64,000 nucleotides of DNA from Cognatiluteimonas telluris (lineage in GTDB: Bacteria; Pseudomonadota; Gammaproteobacteria; Xanthomonadales; Xanthomonadaceae): contig NZ_JAANOY010000008.1 of NCBI RefSeq assembly GCF_011320095.1, positions 20,538 to 84,537 of the forward strand, read 5' to 3'. The notes under the pieces were generated by a model, which saw nothing but the letters and a program-made list of their open reading frames with translations, searched no databases and was not told the origin of the DNA. How positions within the stretch are numbered: the stretch's first letter is position 1; every line of letters begins with the position of its first letter. Shown here piece after piece: positions 37,903 to 48,184 of this stretch. The translations under genes were made by a program, and so were the position numbers.

Positions 37903-38760
37903 TCATAGCGCCTCGAGCACGCGCTCGAGCGACGCGCGATGCATCTTGTGTGGCTGCACTTCCTTCCGGGACCGGCTTTCGAGCAGGTCGTAGCTGGCAT
38001 CGATGAACGCCTGCAGCCCGATGCAGCGGTACTGCGTCGGCAGCTTGAACTGGTAGGAGCCCGGCACGCCCAGGGGTTCGGCGATCTCGTCGTAGACAGG
38101 GAAAATCGGTCCGTTCATCAGGTTGTCGTGCGGTACCAGCGCGCCCGGTACCGTCGGTACGCCTTCGCAATCCAGGACGCTGCGGGCGATGTCGCTGACG
38201 ACATCGATTGCCGGATGGTTGACCGAATGCATGAACGGCCGCCGCAGCGACCAGCCGCGGAAATACCGGCCGGTGTCCAGGCCGGCATCGTCGAATCCCG
38301 CCAGCAGCCGCTGCTTGGCAGGCTCCCAGCGCTCGAAATAGCCGAAGTCCTCGTAGCGACGCGGATCGAACAGCCCGCGCACCTGCCTGCGCGGGATGCC
38401 CTTTTTCCACGCCGCGGTGATCAGCTTGGAGTGGTAGTCGCCCATCACTCCCTTCACCACTTCCCCGGCGGAACCGTCGAGGTAGCACAGGTCGGGATGG
38501 TAGGCGTCGAAATACGGCACCGGCAGTGTCCTGACCCGGCCGACGCTGGCGAAATCCACCTTGGCGTTGCGCACGAAGTGCGGTGCGGTCAGGATCAGGT
38601 CGAAATCGGCCAGGCGCCGCTTGTAGCCGCCGAAATCCTTCTGGAAGCGGCCGAAATCGACCGATTCGACCTCCAGTTCCGGGGCCTGCAGCTGCATGCA
38701 GTTGGCCAGGCCGATGTTGGTGCAGTTGAAGACCAGCAGCCACTTGCGCGTCGTCGCCAC
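37903..38760 (-). CDS. WcbI-like polysaccharide biosynthesis protein
   Basis: The protein (285 residues from GTG at 38760) begins with the strand-loop LLVFNCTNIGLANCMQL, which resembles the N-terminal nucleotide/CoA-binding region of WcbI, an SGNH-like capsule protein of Burkholderia. Other landmarks are HPDLCYLDG, RGWSLRRPFMHSVNHPAID and a VPTVPGALVPHDNLMNGPIFPVYDE block. GTG 38760 has GGAG six bases upstream; ATG 38832 or GTG 38859 would add a low-complexity leader. The pairing with GSCFA and the ABC exporter supports a role in capsule or O-antigen modification. Family assignment is by eye. Confidence 0.65.
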   Translation of the reverse strand: MATTRKWLLVFNCTNIGLANCMQLQAPELEVESVDFGRFQKDFGGYKRRLADFDLILTAPHFVRNAKVDFASVGRVRTLPVPYFDAYHPDLCYLDGSAGEVVKGVMGDYHSKLITAAWKKGIPRRQVRGLFDPRRYEDFGYFERWEPAKQRLLAGFDDAGLDTGRYFRGWSLRRPFMHSVNHPAIDVVSDIARSVLDCEGVPTVPGALVPHDNLMNGPIFPVYDEIAEPLGVPGSYQFKLPTQYRCIGLQAFIDASYDLLESRSRKEVQPHKMHRASLERVLEAL

Positions 38761-38916
38761 GCCCGCTCCGGGGTAGGTTTCCAAGTCTGGGAGGACGCGC
38801 CGCGGGCCCGCAGCGGTCGCCGCCGGCGGCATGCCAGGCAGGCCTGAGCCCTGCGCCACTTTCGAGTATAGCCCCTGCCTGTTACAGTCCCGCGCCTTGT
38901 TTTGCGCCGTGTGTTG

Positions 38917-39705
38917 ATGACCCAGTTCGCCGCCGCCGTCCAGGATTGGTCGAAGTCGTTACGGCTGCTGCCGCTGTGGACCAACCTTGCGTTGGAGGAC
39001 CTGCGGGACCGCTATCGCCGGACCGCGCTCGGGCTGACATGGATCTTCACCTCCTTCGCCCTGTTCGTCGGGGTGAAGGTCTTCGTGTTCGGCCAGCTGA
39101 CCAGGGTCCCGGCGGCGGAATTCGGGATCTACGTCACCCTGGGCTTCGGCCTGTGGTCCTACGTCAATGCCATGGTCGTGGATGCGTGTACCGCGTACAT
39201 GCATTCGCGACCCTGGATCCTGGGCACCTCGACGCCGTATCCGGTGTTCCTGCTGCAGACGGTGTTCCGCAACTGGGTGGCCTTCGCGCTGATCCTGCTA
39301 GTGATGATCGCCTCGCTGGCATGGAAGACCACGCCCTGGACCTGGGGCAGCCTGACGGCGATCCCGGCATTGGCGGTGTACGTCCTGTCCTCGCTGTGGC
39401 TGGGGGCGATCTTCGCGCCGCTGTGCGCGCGTTATCGCGACCTCTACCACACGGTGCAGACTTCGATGCGGCTGATTTTCTTCGCCACGCCGATCCTGTG
39501 GATGCCTTCGACCAGTGGGCGTCTGGCACTGCTGGCGCACCTGAACCCGATCGCGCACTTCATCGCCATCGTGCGCGAGCCGCTGATGTACAACCGCATT
39601 CCCTACGAAAGCTGGCTGGTCGTGCTGGCGATCAACGCCGCCGGGCTGGTCATCGGTGCCGTCGTCTACGCCACCACGCGCAAGCACGTCGCGCACTGGG
39701 TCTGA
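38917..39705 (+). CDS. wzm: ABC-2 type polysaccharide exporter permease (Wzm-like)
   Basis: The 262-residue protein has about six membrane helices and ABC-2 exporter blocks (LEDLRDRYRRTALGLTWIF, LCARYRDLYHTVQTSMRLIFFATPILW, LNPIAHFIAIVREPLM), as in Wzm/KpsM. It would form the inner-membrane channel for a lipid-linked glycan. The start ATG is at 38917; a TTG at 38902 is possible. The ATPase gene follows after 2 bp. It is divergent from the WcbI-like gene. Confidence 0.9.
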   Translation: MTQFAAAVQDWSKSLRLLPLWTNLALEDLRDRYRRTALGLTWIFTSFALFVGVKVFVFGQLTRVPAAEFGIYVTLGFGLWSYVNAMVVDACTAYMHSRPWILGTSTPYPVFLLQTVFRNWVAFALILLVMIASLAWKTTPWTWGSLTAIPALAVYVLSSLWLGAIFAPLCARYRDLYHTVQTSMRLIFFATPILWMPSTSGRLALLAHLNPIAHFIAIVREPLMYNRIPYESWLVVLAINAAGLVIGAVVYATTRKHVAHWV

Positions 39706-39707
39706 GC

Positions 39708-40766
39708 ATGTTCCTGAGCGCCGAGCACCTGTCGATCGACTTCCCGCTCGCGGTCCAACGCAGGGGCCAGGCACGCGCCCAGGCGCCCGGCGCGTCGCCG
39801 CTGGGCGGCACCATCCACAACGCCCGCGGCAGGTCGTTCGTGCGCGCGATCGACGATGTCTGTTTCGAGCTCGGCAAGGGCGACCGTCTGGCGCTGGTCG
39901 GACACAACGGCAGCGGCAAGTCGACCCTGCTGCGCGCGCTGGCAGGCATCTACCACCCCACCCAGGGCATCGTGCGCAGCAGCGGCCACGTCTCGGGCAT
40001 CTTCAACATGTCGCTGGGCTTCCGCCACGAAGCCTCCGGCTACCGCAACCTCGTGCTCAAGGGGATGATGGCCGGCCGCACGCGCGCGCAGATCGAAGCG
40101 GCGATGCCGGAAATCGCCGAGTTCACCGGCCTCGGGCCGTACCTGGACATGCCGTTGCAGACCTATTCGCAGGGCATGGCGATGCGGCTGGCCTTCGCCG
40201 CGACCACCGCGTTCAGCAACGACATCCTGGTGATGGACGAGTGGATCGGGGCCGGCGACGCCGGGTTCCAGGAAAAGATCATCGCGCGCATGACCGATTT
40301 CCTGCATGCCTCGACGATCATCGTGCTTGCCTCGCACAGCACCGGCCTGTTGCGGCGGATCGCCAACAAGGCGATCTGGCTGGAGCATGGCCGCATCCGC
40401 ATGGCCGGCGATGTCGACGTCATCGATGCCTACGAGGCCAGCATCGCGCCACAGGGACCTTCGGCGGAGATCCGCAACCTCGTGCACTCGCGCAGCGGGA
40501 TGTGGTGGTTGCCGGCGGCGCCTGGCTCGTTGTCGATCGGGCACCTGCTGTGGAACTACGCCGATGCACCGAACGACCTGCAGCTCTTCGTCGAAGGTCC
40601 GGATGGCACCCGGCAACTGGTGCGCAACAGCATCGAGCGCGCGGGCGCATGGCAGGCGCCGGACTGGGTGCGCGCGGGATTGCGGTTCGAGATCGCCAGT
40701 CGCCAGCAGCCCGAACCGCTGGGGCAACTGTCGATTCCAAAAGCGGTGAAGGCGACCCGGGCCTAG
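39708..40766 (+). CDS. wzt: polysaccharide ABC exporter ATPase (Wzt-like) with unusual C-terminal domain
   Basis: Residues 1-250 are an ABC ATPase of the Wzt/TagH type: Walker A GHNGSGKS (about 64-71), FRHEASGYRNLVLKG, signature YSQGMAMRL and Walker B ILVMDEWIGAGD. Residues 260-352 are an extra domain: HLLWNYADAPNDLQLFVEGPDG then WVRAGLRFEIAS. This is shorter than the O9a Wzt carbohydrate-binding domain and instead resembles the W/G domain of the two small lipoproteins in this locus. The ATPase powers export of the surface glycan; the C-terminal domain may recognise it. Confidence 0.88.
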   Translation: MFLSAEHLSIDFPLAVQRRGQARAQAPGASPLGGTIHNARGRSFVRAIDDVCFELGKGDRLALVGHNGSGKSTLLRALAGIYHPTQGIVRSSGHVSGIFNMSLGFRHEASGYRNLVLKGMMAGRTRAQIEAAMPEIAEFTGLGPYLDMPLQTYSQGMAMRLAFAATTAFSNDILVMDEWIGAGDAGFQEKIIARMTDFLHASTIIVLASHSTGLLRRIANKAIWLEHGRIRMAGDVDVIDAYEASIAPQGPSAEIRNLVHSRSGMWWLPAAPGSLSIGHLLWNYADAPNDLQLFVEGPDGTRQLVRNSIERAGAWQAPDWVRAGLRFEIASRQQPEPLGQLSIPKAVKATRA

Positions 40767-40823
40767 CGTCGGTCGCGCCTTCCCACGCGCGTCGCCGGAT
40801 TCGACTTCACGATGGGTCCCGCC

Positions 40824-43800
40824 CTACGGTGTTTCCCGGGCGCCTGCCGGCTGGCCGTGGCCGAGCAGTTCGCGCATGCGGCGATGGGCGCTGGCACGCG
40901 AGGTCACCTCGTGCGCATAGGCCAGGCCTGCCTCGGACAACGCCCGCCAGCGCGCATCGTCGGTGAGCAGGGTCACCACGTGCCGCGCCAGCGCCTGTGG
41001 GCTGTCGCCGACCAGCACGTCGCGATCCGGCGCCAGCCCCATGCCTTCGGCGGCGACCGGCGTGCATACCACCGGCAAGCCGCGCGCGAGGCTGCCGGCG
41101 ACCTTGCCCTTCGCACCCGCGCCGTAGCGTAGCGGCGCGATGCTGACGCGGCGGCGATCGAGGAAACCGTCGAGGTCGTCGACGAACCCGACCGCCTCCA
41201 CGCCACGCGTCCGCGCCAGCGCGCGCACGTCCGGAGGCATGTGGCTGCCGACGATGTACAGCCGCGCATCGGGCACCTGTTCAAGTACCAGCGGCCAGAC
41301 CGCCGCGACGAACCAGGCGATCCCGTCGGCATTCGGCGGATGGCGGAAACCGCCGACGAAACACACGCCCTCGCGCACCGACAGCGGCGCCACCTGCGCC
41401 GCCGGATCGTGCACCAGCGGGAACAGCACGATCCGCGACGCCGGCAGCTCGCGCTGCAGCAGCGCCTGCTCATGGTCCGAATGCACCAGCGCGACGTCGA
41501 CCTTGCCGATCACCGCCAGCTCGCGATCGCGCGTCTGCCGCGCGCGCGCTGCTGCGGCGGAGTCGGCATCGAGCTCGGCCTGGCGCATCTCGCGCAGGTA
41601 GTGCAGGTCGGCATTGAGGAAGACCACCCGCGCCCGGGGATAGGCACGGCGCAATGCATCCAGGTGCCTGGCCGCGACGCCGAAGCGGTGCAGGAAGATC
41701 ACGTCGAACGGGTCTTTGCGCGCGGACAGGAACGCCCGCATGTTGGCGAAGGCCGGATGGTGGATGGCCTCGATGCCCATGCGCTGCAGGTCGCGCGTAT
41801 GCCGGCCGACGTGGGCGAAGTTGTCTTCGGGGATGAAGGTGACCTTGTAGCCGTTGGACAGGAACGCCCGCATCACCTCGAAGGCGACCAGCGAGCCGGC
41901 GTCTTCGTCCGGCGTCGGCGTGCAGTGGTCGATGAACAAGGCGCGTCGGGCGATGCGGCGCTCCTTTTCCAGCTCCGGTTCGACCGCGTTGTCGCGGTGG
42001 CTGGCGAGCGTGGTTTCCCATCGCGCGTGCAGCTTGCGCAGGTTGTCGACCTGGTAGGCCTTGGCGCCGGCGCCAAGGTCCGTGCCCGAAGTGACGCCCT
42101 CGAAATGCAGCAATTGCGACAACGGCTGCACCACCGTGCGCAGGCCGTGCGCACGGACGCGGAATGCGAGGTCCGCATCCTCGGCATACGCCGGCACGAA
42201 CAGTTCGTCGAAGCCGCCAAGTTGCGTCCACAACCCGGTGCGCAGCGCGATCGAGGCGCCGGAGATGTAGTCGACATCGCGCAGGTATCCGAATTCAGGC
42301 CGTCGCGGGTCGTCCAGGCGACCGTAATTCCATGCCGAACCGTCGCGCCAGACGATCGCCCCGCACTCCTGCATCCGGCCATCGGGGTAGACCAGCTTGG
42401 AGCCGACCAGGCCGATGCCGGGATCGGCGTCCAGCGTGCCGATCAACTCGTCCAGCCAGCCCGGCAGCACCAGCGTGTCGTTGTTGAGGAACAACACGTG
42501 GCGACCTGCCGCGTGCGCCGCGGTGGCATTGCAGTTGCGCACGAAGCCCAGGTTCTGCGCATGGCGGACGTGGCGCACGCCGGCGATCGGCACCGACAGC
42601 GCGGCCGCGGTCGCATCGCTTGAGCCGTCGTCGCCGACAAGCACCTCGAAGCGGTAACGGCTGGCGTGCGCCATCAGCGCGTCCAGGCAGGCGAGCGTGA
42701 ACGGCGCCTGGTTGTAGACCGGCACCACGATCGAAACGTCGGGGGGGCCATCGGCCCGGGGGCGCTGGCCTGCACGCAGCGCGATCGCCTGCGCCCAGGC
42801 CACCGCCTCGTCCTGGCTGCAATCGACCTGCTTCATCGCCGCCGGCTGCTGGCCGGGAATCGGCAGGTGGAATTGCTCGATGCGCGCGATTACGTCGATC
42901 GCGGTGGCTTCGCCGAACTCCGCGGACAGGAAGCGTCGCAGGCCGGCGTGGGCGCGCGGCTGGCGGACGTTGCGCAGGATGCCGTCGACGATCAGCGGAT
43001 CTCCTCGCCGCAACAAGCGCATCAGCGCCCGCAGCGGCCGTGTCAATGCCCAACTGCGGCTGTTCAGTACGGTCGCCAGCTGCGCGCTCAACTCGCGGTC
43101 GCGCGCGACGTAATCGTCCTGGGTGCGTTGCAACTGGGCATCGGCCTGCTGGTAAAGCTCGAGCGCGCGGTCGCGCTGCGCGCCGAGGTCGGCCTGGGTC
43201 TGCGCCAGCCGCGCCTCGGTGTCGTAATAGATCTCCAGGGCGGCATTGCGTTCGCCCAGCGCCTGGTCGCGCTCGGACTCGGTCTCCCGCTGCCGGCGCG
43301 CGCGATCGCCCAGCAATGGCGCGAACATGGCACCGGCCGCCGCGAATTCATCATTGACCGCCGCCAATGACGCCAGCGGAGGCGCCTTCCCTTCGGCCGC
43401 GGCCTGGCACCATTGCCAAACCTCGTCCGCCCAGTGCGCCAGTGGTCCCAGCAACGTGGGCTGTGCGCGATGCGGCGCAGGCGACCGCAGGAATGCCTCG
43501 ACCTGTTGCGAGCCGGCGTCCGTGCCTGGCCATGCGAAGGATTGCTCGCCGGCGATACGGTCGGTCGTCCCACGCCAATCCGCCAGCAACTGCGCGTAGG
43601 TGATGAAGCTGGCACCGCGCGCGCTGGCCCGCGCCGCCGCGAGCGCATGCCCGACATACAGCAATCCGGCGCTGGCGGCGCTGGTGACGTCACGGGTGGC
43701 CAGCGATGCGACCACGTCCTGCCAGGGGCGCATGATGACGACCGGGCGCAGGCTGATTCCCGCTGCCCGCATCGCCCCGTCCCAGAACTCGAGCAGCAAC

Positions 43801-44132
43801 GTGCAGCGGGGATCCTTCAGGACCAGCAGGGGCGCGTCGCCAAACTCCCGCGCGACCAGTTCACGCGCTTCGTCCTGGAATCGCCCAGCGATGGACGCCG
43901 CTTGCGGAAGCTGCCATGCCGCCCAGGGATCGTCCCATGTGAGCCCGTACGCCTCCAGGATCCGCGTATTGAGCGCCACCACAGCCTCGGGCTCCCAGTA
44001 GCCGCTGGCATTTCCGGCATTGGCCGGCAGCAGGTGCTCGGGCAGGCGCGCGCCACGCAGGGAGCACACGCGGGCCAATGCCGAAGTGCCGGCACGGTGC
44101 ATGCCGATGATCACGATCGCAGTGCGGGTCAC
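40824..44132 (-). CDS. three-domain sulfotransferase - GT2 - GT4 fusion protein
   Basis: The 1102-residue cytoplasmic protein combines an N-terminal sulfotransferase-like P-loop domain (1-260; GMHRAGTSALARV binds PAPS), a coiled coil (about 285-350, Glu/Arg/Gln-rich), a GT2 domain (about 475-700; VSIVVPVYNQAP, LFLNNDTLVLPGW, then GGFDELF and EDADLAFRV), and a GT4-like domain (about 735-1085; VCFVGGFRHPPNADGI, LRYGAGAKGKVAGSLARGLPVV). It could both extend and sulfate a glycan chain. It is convergent with the ABC ATPase and ends 57 bp from it. A separate sulfotransferase is encoded just upstream. Confidence 0.88.
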   Translation of the reverse strand: MTRTAIVIIGMHRAGTSALARVCSLRGARLPEHLLPANAGNASGYWEPEAVVALNTRILEAYGLTWDDPWAAWQLPQAASIAGRFQDEARELVAREFGDAPLLVLKDPRCTLLLEFWDGAMRAAGISLRPVVIMRPWQDVVASLATRDVTSAASAGLLYVGHALAAARASARGASFITYAQLLADWRGTTDRIAGEQSFAWPGTDAGSQQVEAFLRSPAPHRAQPTLLGPLAHWADEVWQWCQAAAEGKAPPLASLAAVNDEFAAAGAMFAPLLGDRARRQRETESERDQALGERNAALEIYYDTEARLAQTQADLGAQRDRALELYQQADAQLQRTQDDYVARDRELSAQLATVLNSRSWALTRPLRALMRLLRRGDPLIVDGILRNVRQPRAHAGLRRFLSAEFGEATAIDVIARIEQFHLPIPGQQPAAMKQVDCSQDEAVAWAQAIALRAGQRPRADGPPDVSIVVPVYNQAPFTLACLDALMAHASRYRFEVLVGDDGSSDATAAALSVPIAGVRHVRHAQNLGFVRNCNATAAHAAGRHVLFLNNDTLVLPGWLDELIGTLDADPGIGLVGSKLVYPDGRMQECGAIVWRDGSAWNYGRLDDPRRPEFGYLRDVDYISGASIALRTGLWTQLGGFDELFVPAYAEDADLAFRVRAHGLRTVVQPLSQLLHFEGVTSGTDLGAGAKAYQVDNLRKLHARWETTLASHRDNAVEPELEKERRIARRALFIDHCTPTPDEDAGSLVAFEVMRAFLSNGYKVTFIPEDNFAHVGRHTRDLQRMGIEAIHHPAFANMRAFLSARKDPFDVIFLHRFGVAARHLDALRRAYPRARVVFLNADLHYLREMRQAELDADSAAAARARQTRDRELAVIGKVDVALVHSDHEQALLQRELPASRIVLFPLVHDPAAQVAPLSVREGVCFVGGFRHPPNADGIAWFVAAVWPLVLEQVPDARLYIVGSHMPPDVRALARTRGVEAVGFVDDLDGFLDRRRVSIAPLRYGAGAKGKVAGSLARGLPVVCTPVAAEGMGLAPDRDVLVGDSPQALARHVVTLLTDDARWRALSEAGLAYAHEVTSRASAHRRMRELLGHGQPAGARETP

Positions 44133-44153
44133 GCCGGTCTCCGTCGCGTGGGA

Positions 44154-45143
44154 TCAGACGATCGAACGTCCATGGCAGTAATCCGCCAGGCGCTGCTCCA
44201 GTACCTGCATGGCGAGTGCTTCGGTTTCGTCGCCGGGTGGCCGCTGGGACACGGCGTCGTATACGGCCTGTGCATCGCTGAAAGCCCGGCTCTCCCTGAG
44301 CAGGGCGAGGTTCTTCGCGCGTTTGTCGTCGACTTCCGAGGAATTGACCTTGCGCTGCAGGGGCAACAGGCAATCGGCCGAGAAGGGCTCGTCGAGGAAG
44401 CCGCAGAGTTCGCGGAACAGCGCCTCCGGTTCCTGCGCGAGGCGGTGGAAATCGAGGCGGAACACGCGCTCCCGGCCCATCCCGCGCTCGGCATACCAGG
44501 CATTCTCGGTATGGGCCACCCAGGTCGCCAGGCCCTGCTTGAGCGATTGCGGCTCGGCACCGACCTGGTCGAAGCCCTCCAGCGAGGTCGCCACCTCGTC
44601 GGGTCGGCGCAGGTTATGGATGAAGCGGGCGTGCGGAAACAGCTTCGCAAGCGCGGCGATGAAAAAACTGTTCATCGGCGTGCCATCGATCCAGCGTTGC
44701 TTCGGATCGTCGCCGCGGCGCCGGATGTGCATCGGTTCGCGCAGCTGCGCGGGCGACAACTGCCAGCCAGCCTGCGTGGACGCTTCGCCGTACACGCGTC
44801 GGCACCGGTCGGCGTAGGCGTCATGGACGACGGCATCCACCGCTTCGCCGATCCTGGCCATGAAGCGATCGAGCGGAAATTCGACGTTCGACAGGTGCGA
44901 GTAGCGCCCGCGCTCGGATCCCTTGGCGTGCGAGAGCACGCTGCCGACCGCGAGGCTGGCGATCCACGCGGTCTCCGGCATGGACTGGATGTTCGGATGC
45001 TGGCCGAGCGCCCAGGTGGTGATCGATGTCCCCGACCGCGGCGCACCGATGATGAAGATCGGCCGCACCACGCGCCCCCCGCGGCCGTTGCCCGCTGCGC
45101 CCGCCGCATCGGACGGGGAGCCTTCCCCCGCTGCGGTCGCCAT
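44154..45143 (-). CDS. sulfotransferase family protein
   Basis: The 329-residue protein has the PAPS-binding P-loop IIGAPRSGTSITTWAL (about 31-46) and a later PARFIHNLRRPDEVATSLEGF-type segment that matches the 3'-phosphate binding region of sulfotransferases. The first 25 residues are an Ala/Gly-rich leader. Its ATG overlaps the metB stop (ATGA), but it more likely belongs functionally with the fusion protein 21 bp downstream. The acceptor is unknown; a glycan is likely from context. Confidence 0.85.
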   Translation of the reverse strand: MATAAGEGSPSDAAGAAGNGRGGRVVRPIFIIGAPRSGTSITTWALGQHPNIQSMPETAWIASLAVGSVLSHAKGSERGRYSHLSNVEFPLDRFMARIGEAVDAVVHDAYADRCRRVYGEASTQAGWQLSPAQLREPMHIRRRGDDPKQRWIDGTPMNSFFIAALAKLFPHARFIHNLRRPDEVATSLEGFDQVGAEPQSLKQGLATWVAHTENAWYAERGMGRERVFRLDFHRLAQEPEALFRELCGFLDEPFSADCLLPLQRKVNSSEVDDKRAKNLALLRESRAFSDAQAVYDAVSQRPPGDETEALAMQVLEQRLADYCHGRSIV

Positions 45144-46324
45144 CAGGCCAGCGCCGACTGCAGGTCCTGGCGCAAGTCCTGCAACGACTCCACGCCGACG
45201 CTCAGGCGCACCAGGTTGTCGTCGATGCCGAGCACCGCGCGGCGCTCGACCGGCACCGAGGCGTGGGTCATCACCGCCGGGTGGTTGACCAGGCTCTCGA
45301 CGCCGCCCAGCGACTCGGCGAGCGTGAACAGCTCGGTGCGCTCGCAGAAGCGCCTGGCGCCCTCGAAGCCGCCCTTGATCCAGATCGAGACGATGCCGCC
45401 GAATCCGTCCATCTGCCGCGCCGCCAGGGCGTGTTGCGGATGCGATTCCAGGCCCGGATACACCACCTTCTCGATCGCCGGATGGGTTTGCAGGAATCCC
45501 GCCAGCGCCTGCGCGTTGTCGCAATGCGCGCGCATGCGCAGGTGCAGCGTCTTCAGGCCGCGCAGGGCGAGGAAGCTGTCGAACGGCCCCTGCACCGCGC
45601 CGACGGAGTTCTGCAGGAACGCAAGCTGCTCGGCCAGTTCGGCGTTGTCGCCGACCACCACCATGCCGCCGACCATGTCCGAGTGGCCGTTGAGGTATTT
45701 GGTCGCCGAATGCACGACCAGGTCCGCGCCGTGTTCGAGCGGGCGCTGCAGGATCGGCGAGGCGAAGGTGTTGTCGACCACCACGCGCAGGCCGCGCTTG
45801 CGCGCGATGTCGCTGATCGCGCGGATGTCGACGATCTTGAGGGTCGGGTTGGTCGGGGTCTCGATCCAGACCAGCTTCGTGTTGGGCTTGATCGCGGCTT
45901 CGAATGCCTGCGGATCGGTCAGGTCGACGAAGCTGAAATCCAGCCCCGCGCTGCGCCGGCGCACGCGCTCGAACAGGCGGTAGCTGCCGCCGTAGACGTC
46001 ATCCATCGCGACCACGTGGTCGCCGCTGTCGAGCAGCTCGAGCAGGGTCGCGGTGGCCGCCAGTCCCGAGGCGAAGGCGAAGCCGCGGCGGCCGCCCTCG
46101 AGTTCGGCGACGCAGCGCTCGTAGGCAAAGCGGGTCGGATTGTGGGTGCGCGAATACTCGAAGCCTTGGTGCACGCCGGGGCTGGACTGGGCGTAGGTGC
46201 TGGTGGCGTAGATCGGCACCATCACCGCGCCGGTCGAGGGATCGACCGACTGGCCGCCGTGGATCGCGAGCGTGCCCAGGCCCGGGCGCGGGGTCTTCGA
46301 GCCGGCGCCGCTGGAGTCGTTCAT
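45143..46324 (-). CDS. metB: cystathionine gamma-synthase/lyase (MetB-type)
   Basis: The 393-residue PLP enzyme has K209 in SATKYLNGHSD, the YSRTHNPTR motif and GVESLVNHPAVMTHASVP. It joins homoserine esters and cysteine to cystathionine or cleaves it, and the adjacent cbs gene suggests a transsulfuration pair. The ATG at 46324 is the family start; an ATG at 46363 would add 13 residues. In Xanthomonas metB borders the LPS locus, as here. Confidence 0.95.
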   Translation of the reverse strand: MNDSSGAGSKTPRPGLGTLAIHGGQSVDPSTGAVMVPIYATSTYAQSSPGVHQGFEYSRTHNPTRFAYERCVAELEGGRRGFAFASGLAATATLLELLDSGDHVVAMDDVYGGSYRLFERVRRRSAGLDFSFVDLTDPQAFEAAIKPNTKLVWIETPTNPTLKIVDIRAISDIARKRGLRVVVDNTFASPILQRPLEHGADLVVHSATKYLNGHSDMVGGMVVVGDNAELAEQLAFLQNSVGAVQGPFDSFLALRGLKTLHLRMRAHCDNAQALAGFLQTHPAIEKVVYPGLESHPQHALAARQMDGFGGIVSIWIKGGFEGARRFCERTELFTLAESLGGVESLVNHPAVMTHASVPVERRAVLGIDDNLVRLSVGVESLQDLRQDLQSALA

Positions 46325-46382
46325 CTGTTCAGGACCTTGAAAATACGAGGGAAATTCTACCATCGGCGCGCCGCGGGCCCGG

Positions 46383-47753
<1,371 letters not shown>

Positions 47754-47848
47754 GGGAAATCCGGTGGGCCGCGGGCGGCGATCCGGGAATTATCGGCTGG
47801 AACGTGGTGGCACGTCAGCCGCGGGCGCGCGAATGCGGGAACGAAAAA

Positions 47849-47888
47849 GGGACGCAGGTGATCGACCGATCCCGGTCACCTGCGTCCC
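47849..47888 (-). terminator. intrinsic terminator after the YdcH-like gene
   Basis: A perfect 13-bp stem (GGGACGCAGGTGA with TCACCTGCGTCCC) and 14-nt loop lie 78 bp beyond the YdcH-like stop. On the minus strand the hairpin is followed by five T residues (AAAAA at 47844-47848 on the plus strand). Confidence 0.88.
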
Positions 47889-47965
47889 GTGGTGTCTTTC
47901 ATACAGACCGCGGGCGGCGGCGACCGACGAGGAGGCCGCCGCCGCCCGCGACTAGGGAAGGGGCG

Positions 47966-48184
47966 TCAGTGGTGCAGGACGTCGTACAGGCGGGTCAGCC
48001 GATCCTTGGCCGCGAGCTTCTCGCGTTTCATCTGGGTCAGCCTCAGGTCGTCGACCGGCAGGACGCCCAGTTCGGCATCCAGCACCTGCTTGTCGAGCTG
48101 CTTGTGGCGCTGGTAGAGCTGCTTGAACTCGGAATTGCCCTGGATCAATGCCTCGACTTCCGTCTGCGGTTGCCCTTCGAACAT
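47966..48184 (-). CDS. YdcH-family (DUF465) small protein
   Basis: The 72-residue acidic/basic helical protein (LIQGNSEFKQLYQRHKQLDKQ, then LTQMKREKLAAKDRLTRLYD) matches the DUF465/YdcH family, a small coiled-coil of unknown function. A perfect AAGGAGG ribosome binding site precedes the ATG at 48184 and rules out longer starts. It is monocistronic, with its own terminator. Confidence 0.9.
   Translation of the reverse strand: MFEGQPQTEVEALIQGNSEFKQLYQRHKQLDKQVLDAELGVLPVDDLRLTQMKREKLAAKDRLTRLYDVLHH

Noticed and set aside
20000..45000. Prophage or genomic island with integrase
   Set aside because: No integrase, transposase, phage structural gene or tRNA-end duplication was seen; variability fits the known etfA-metB LPS hot spot instead.
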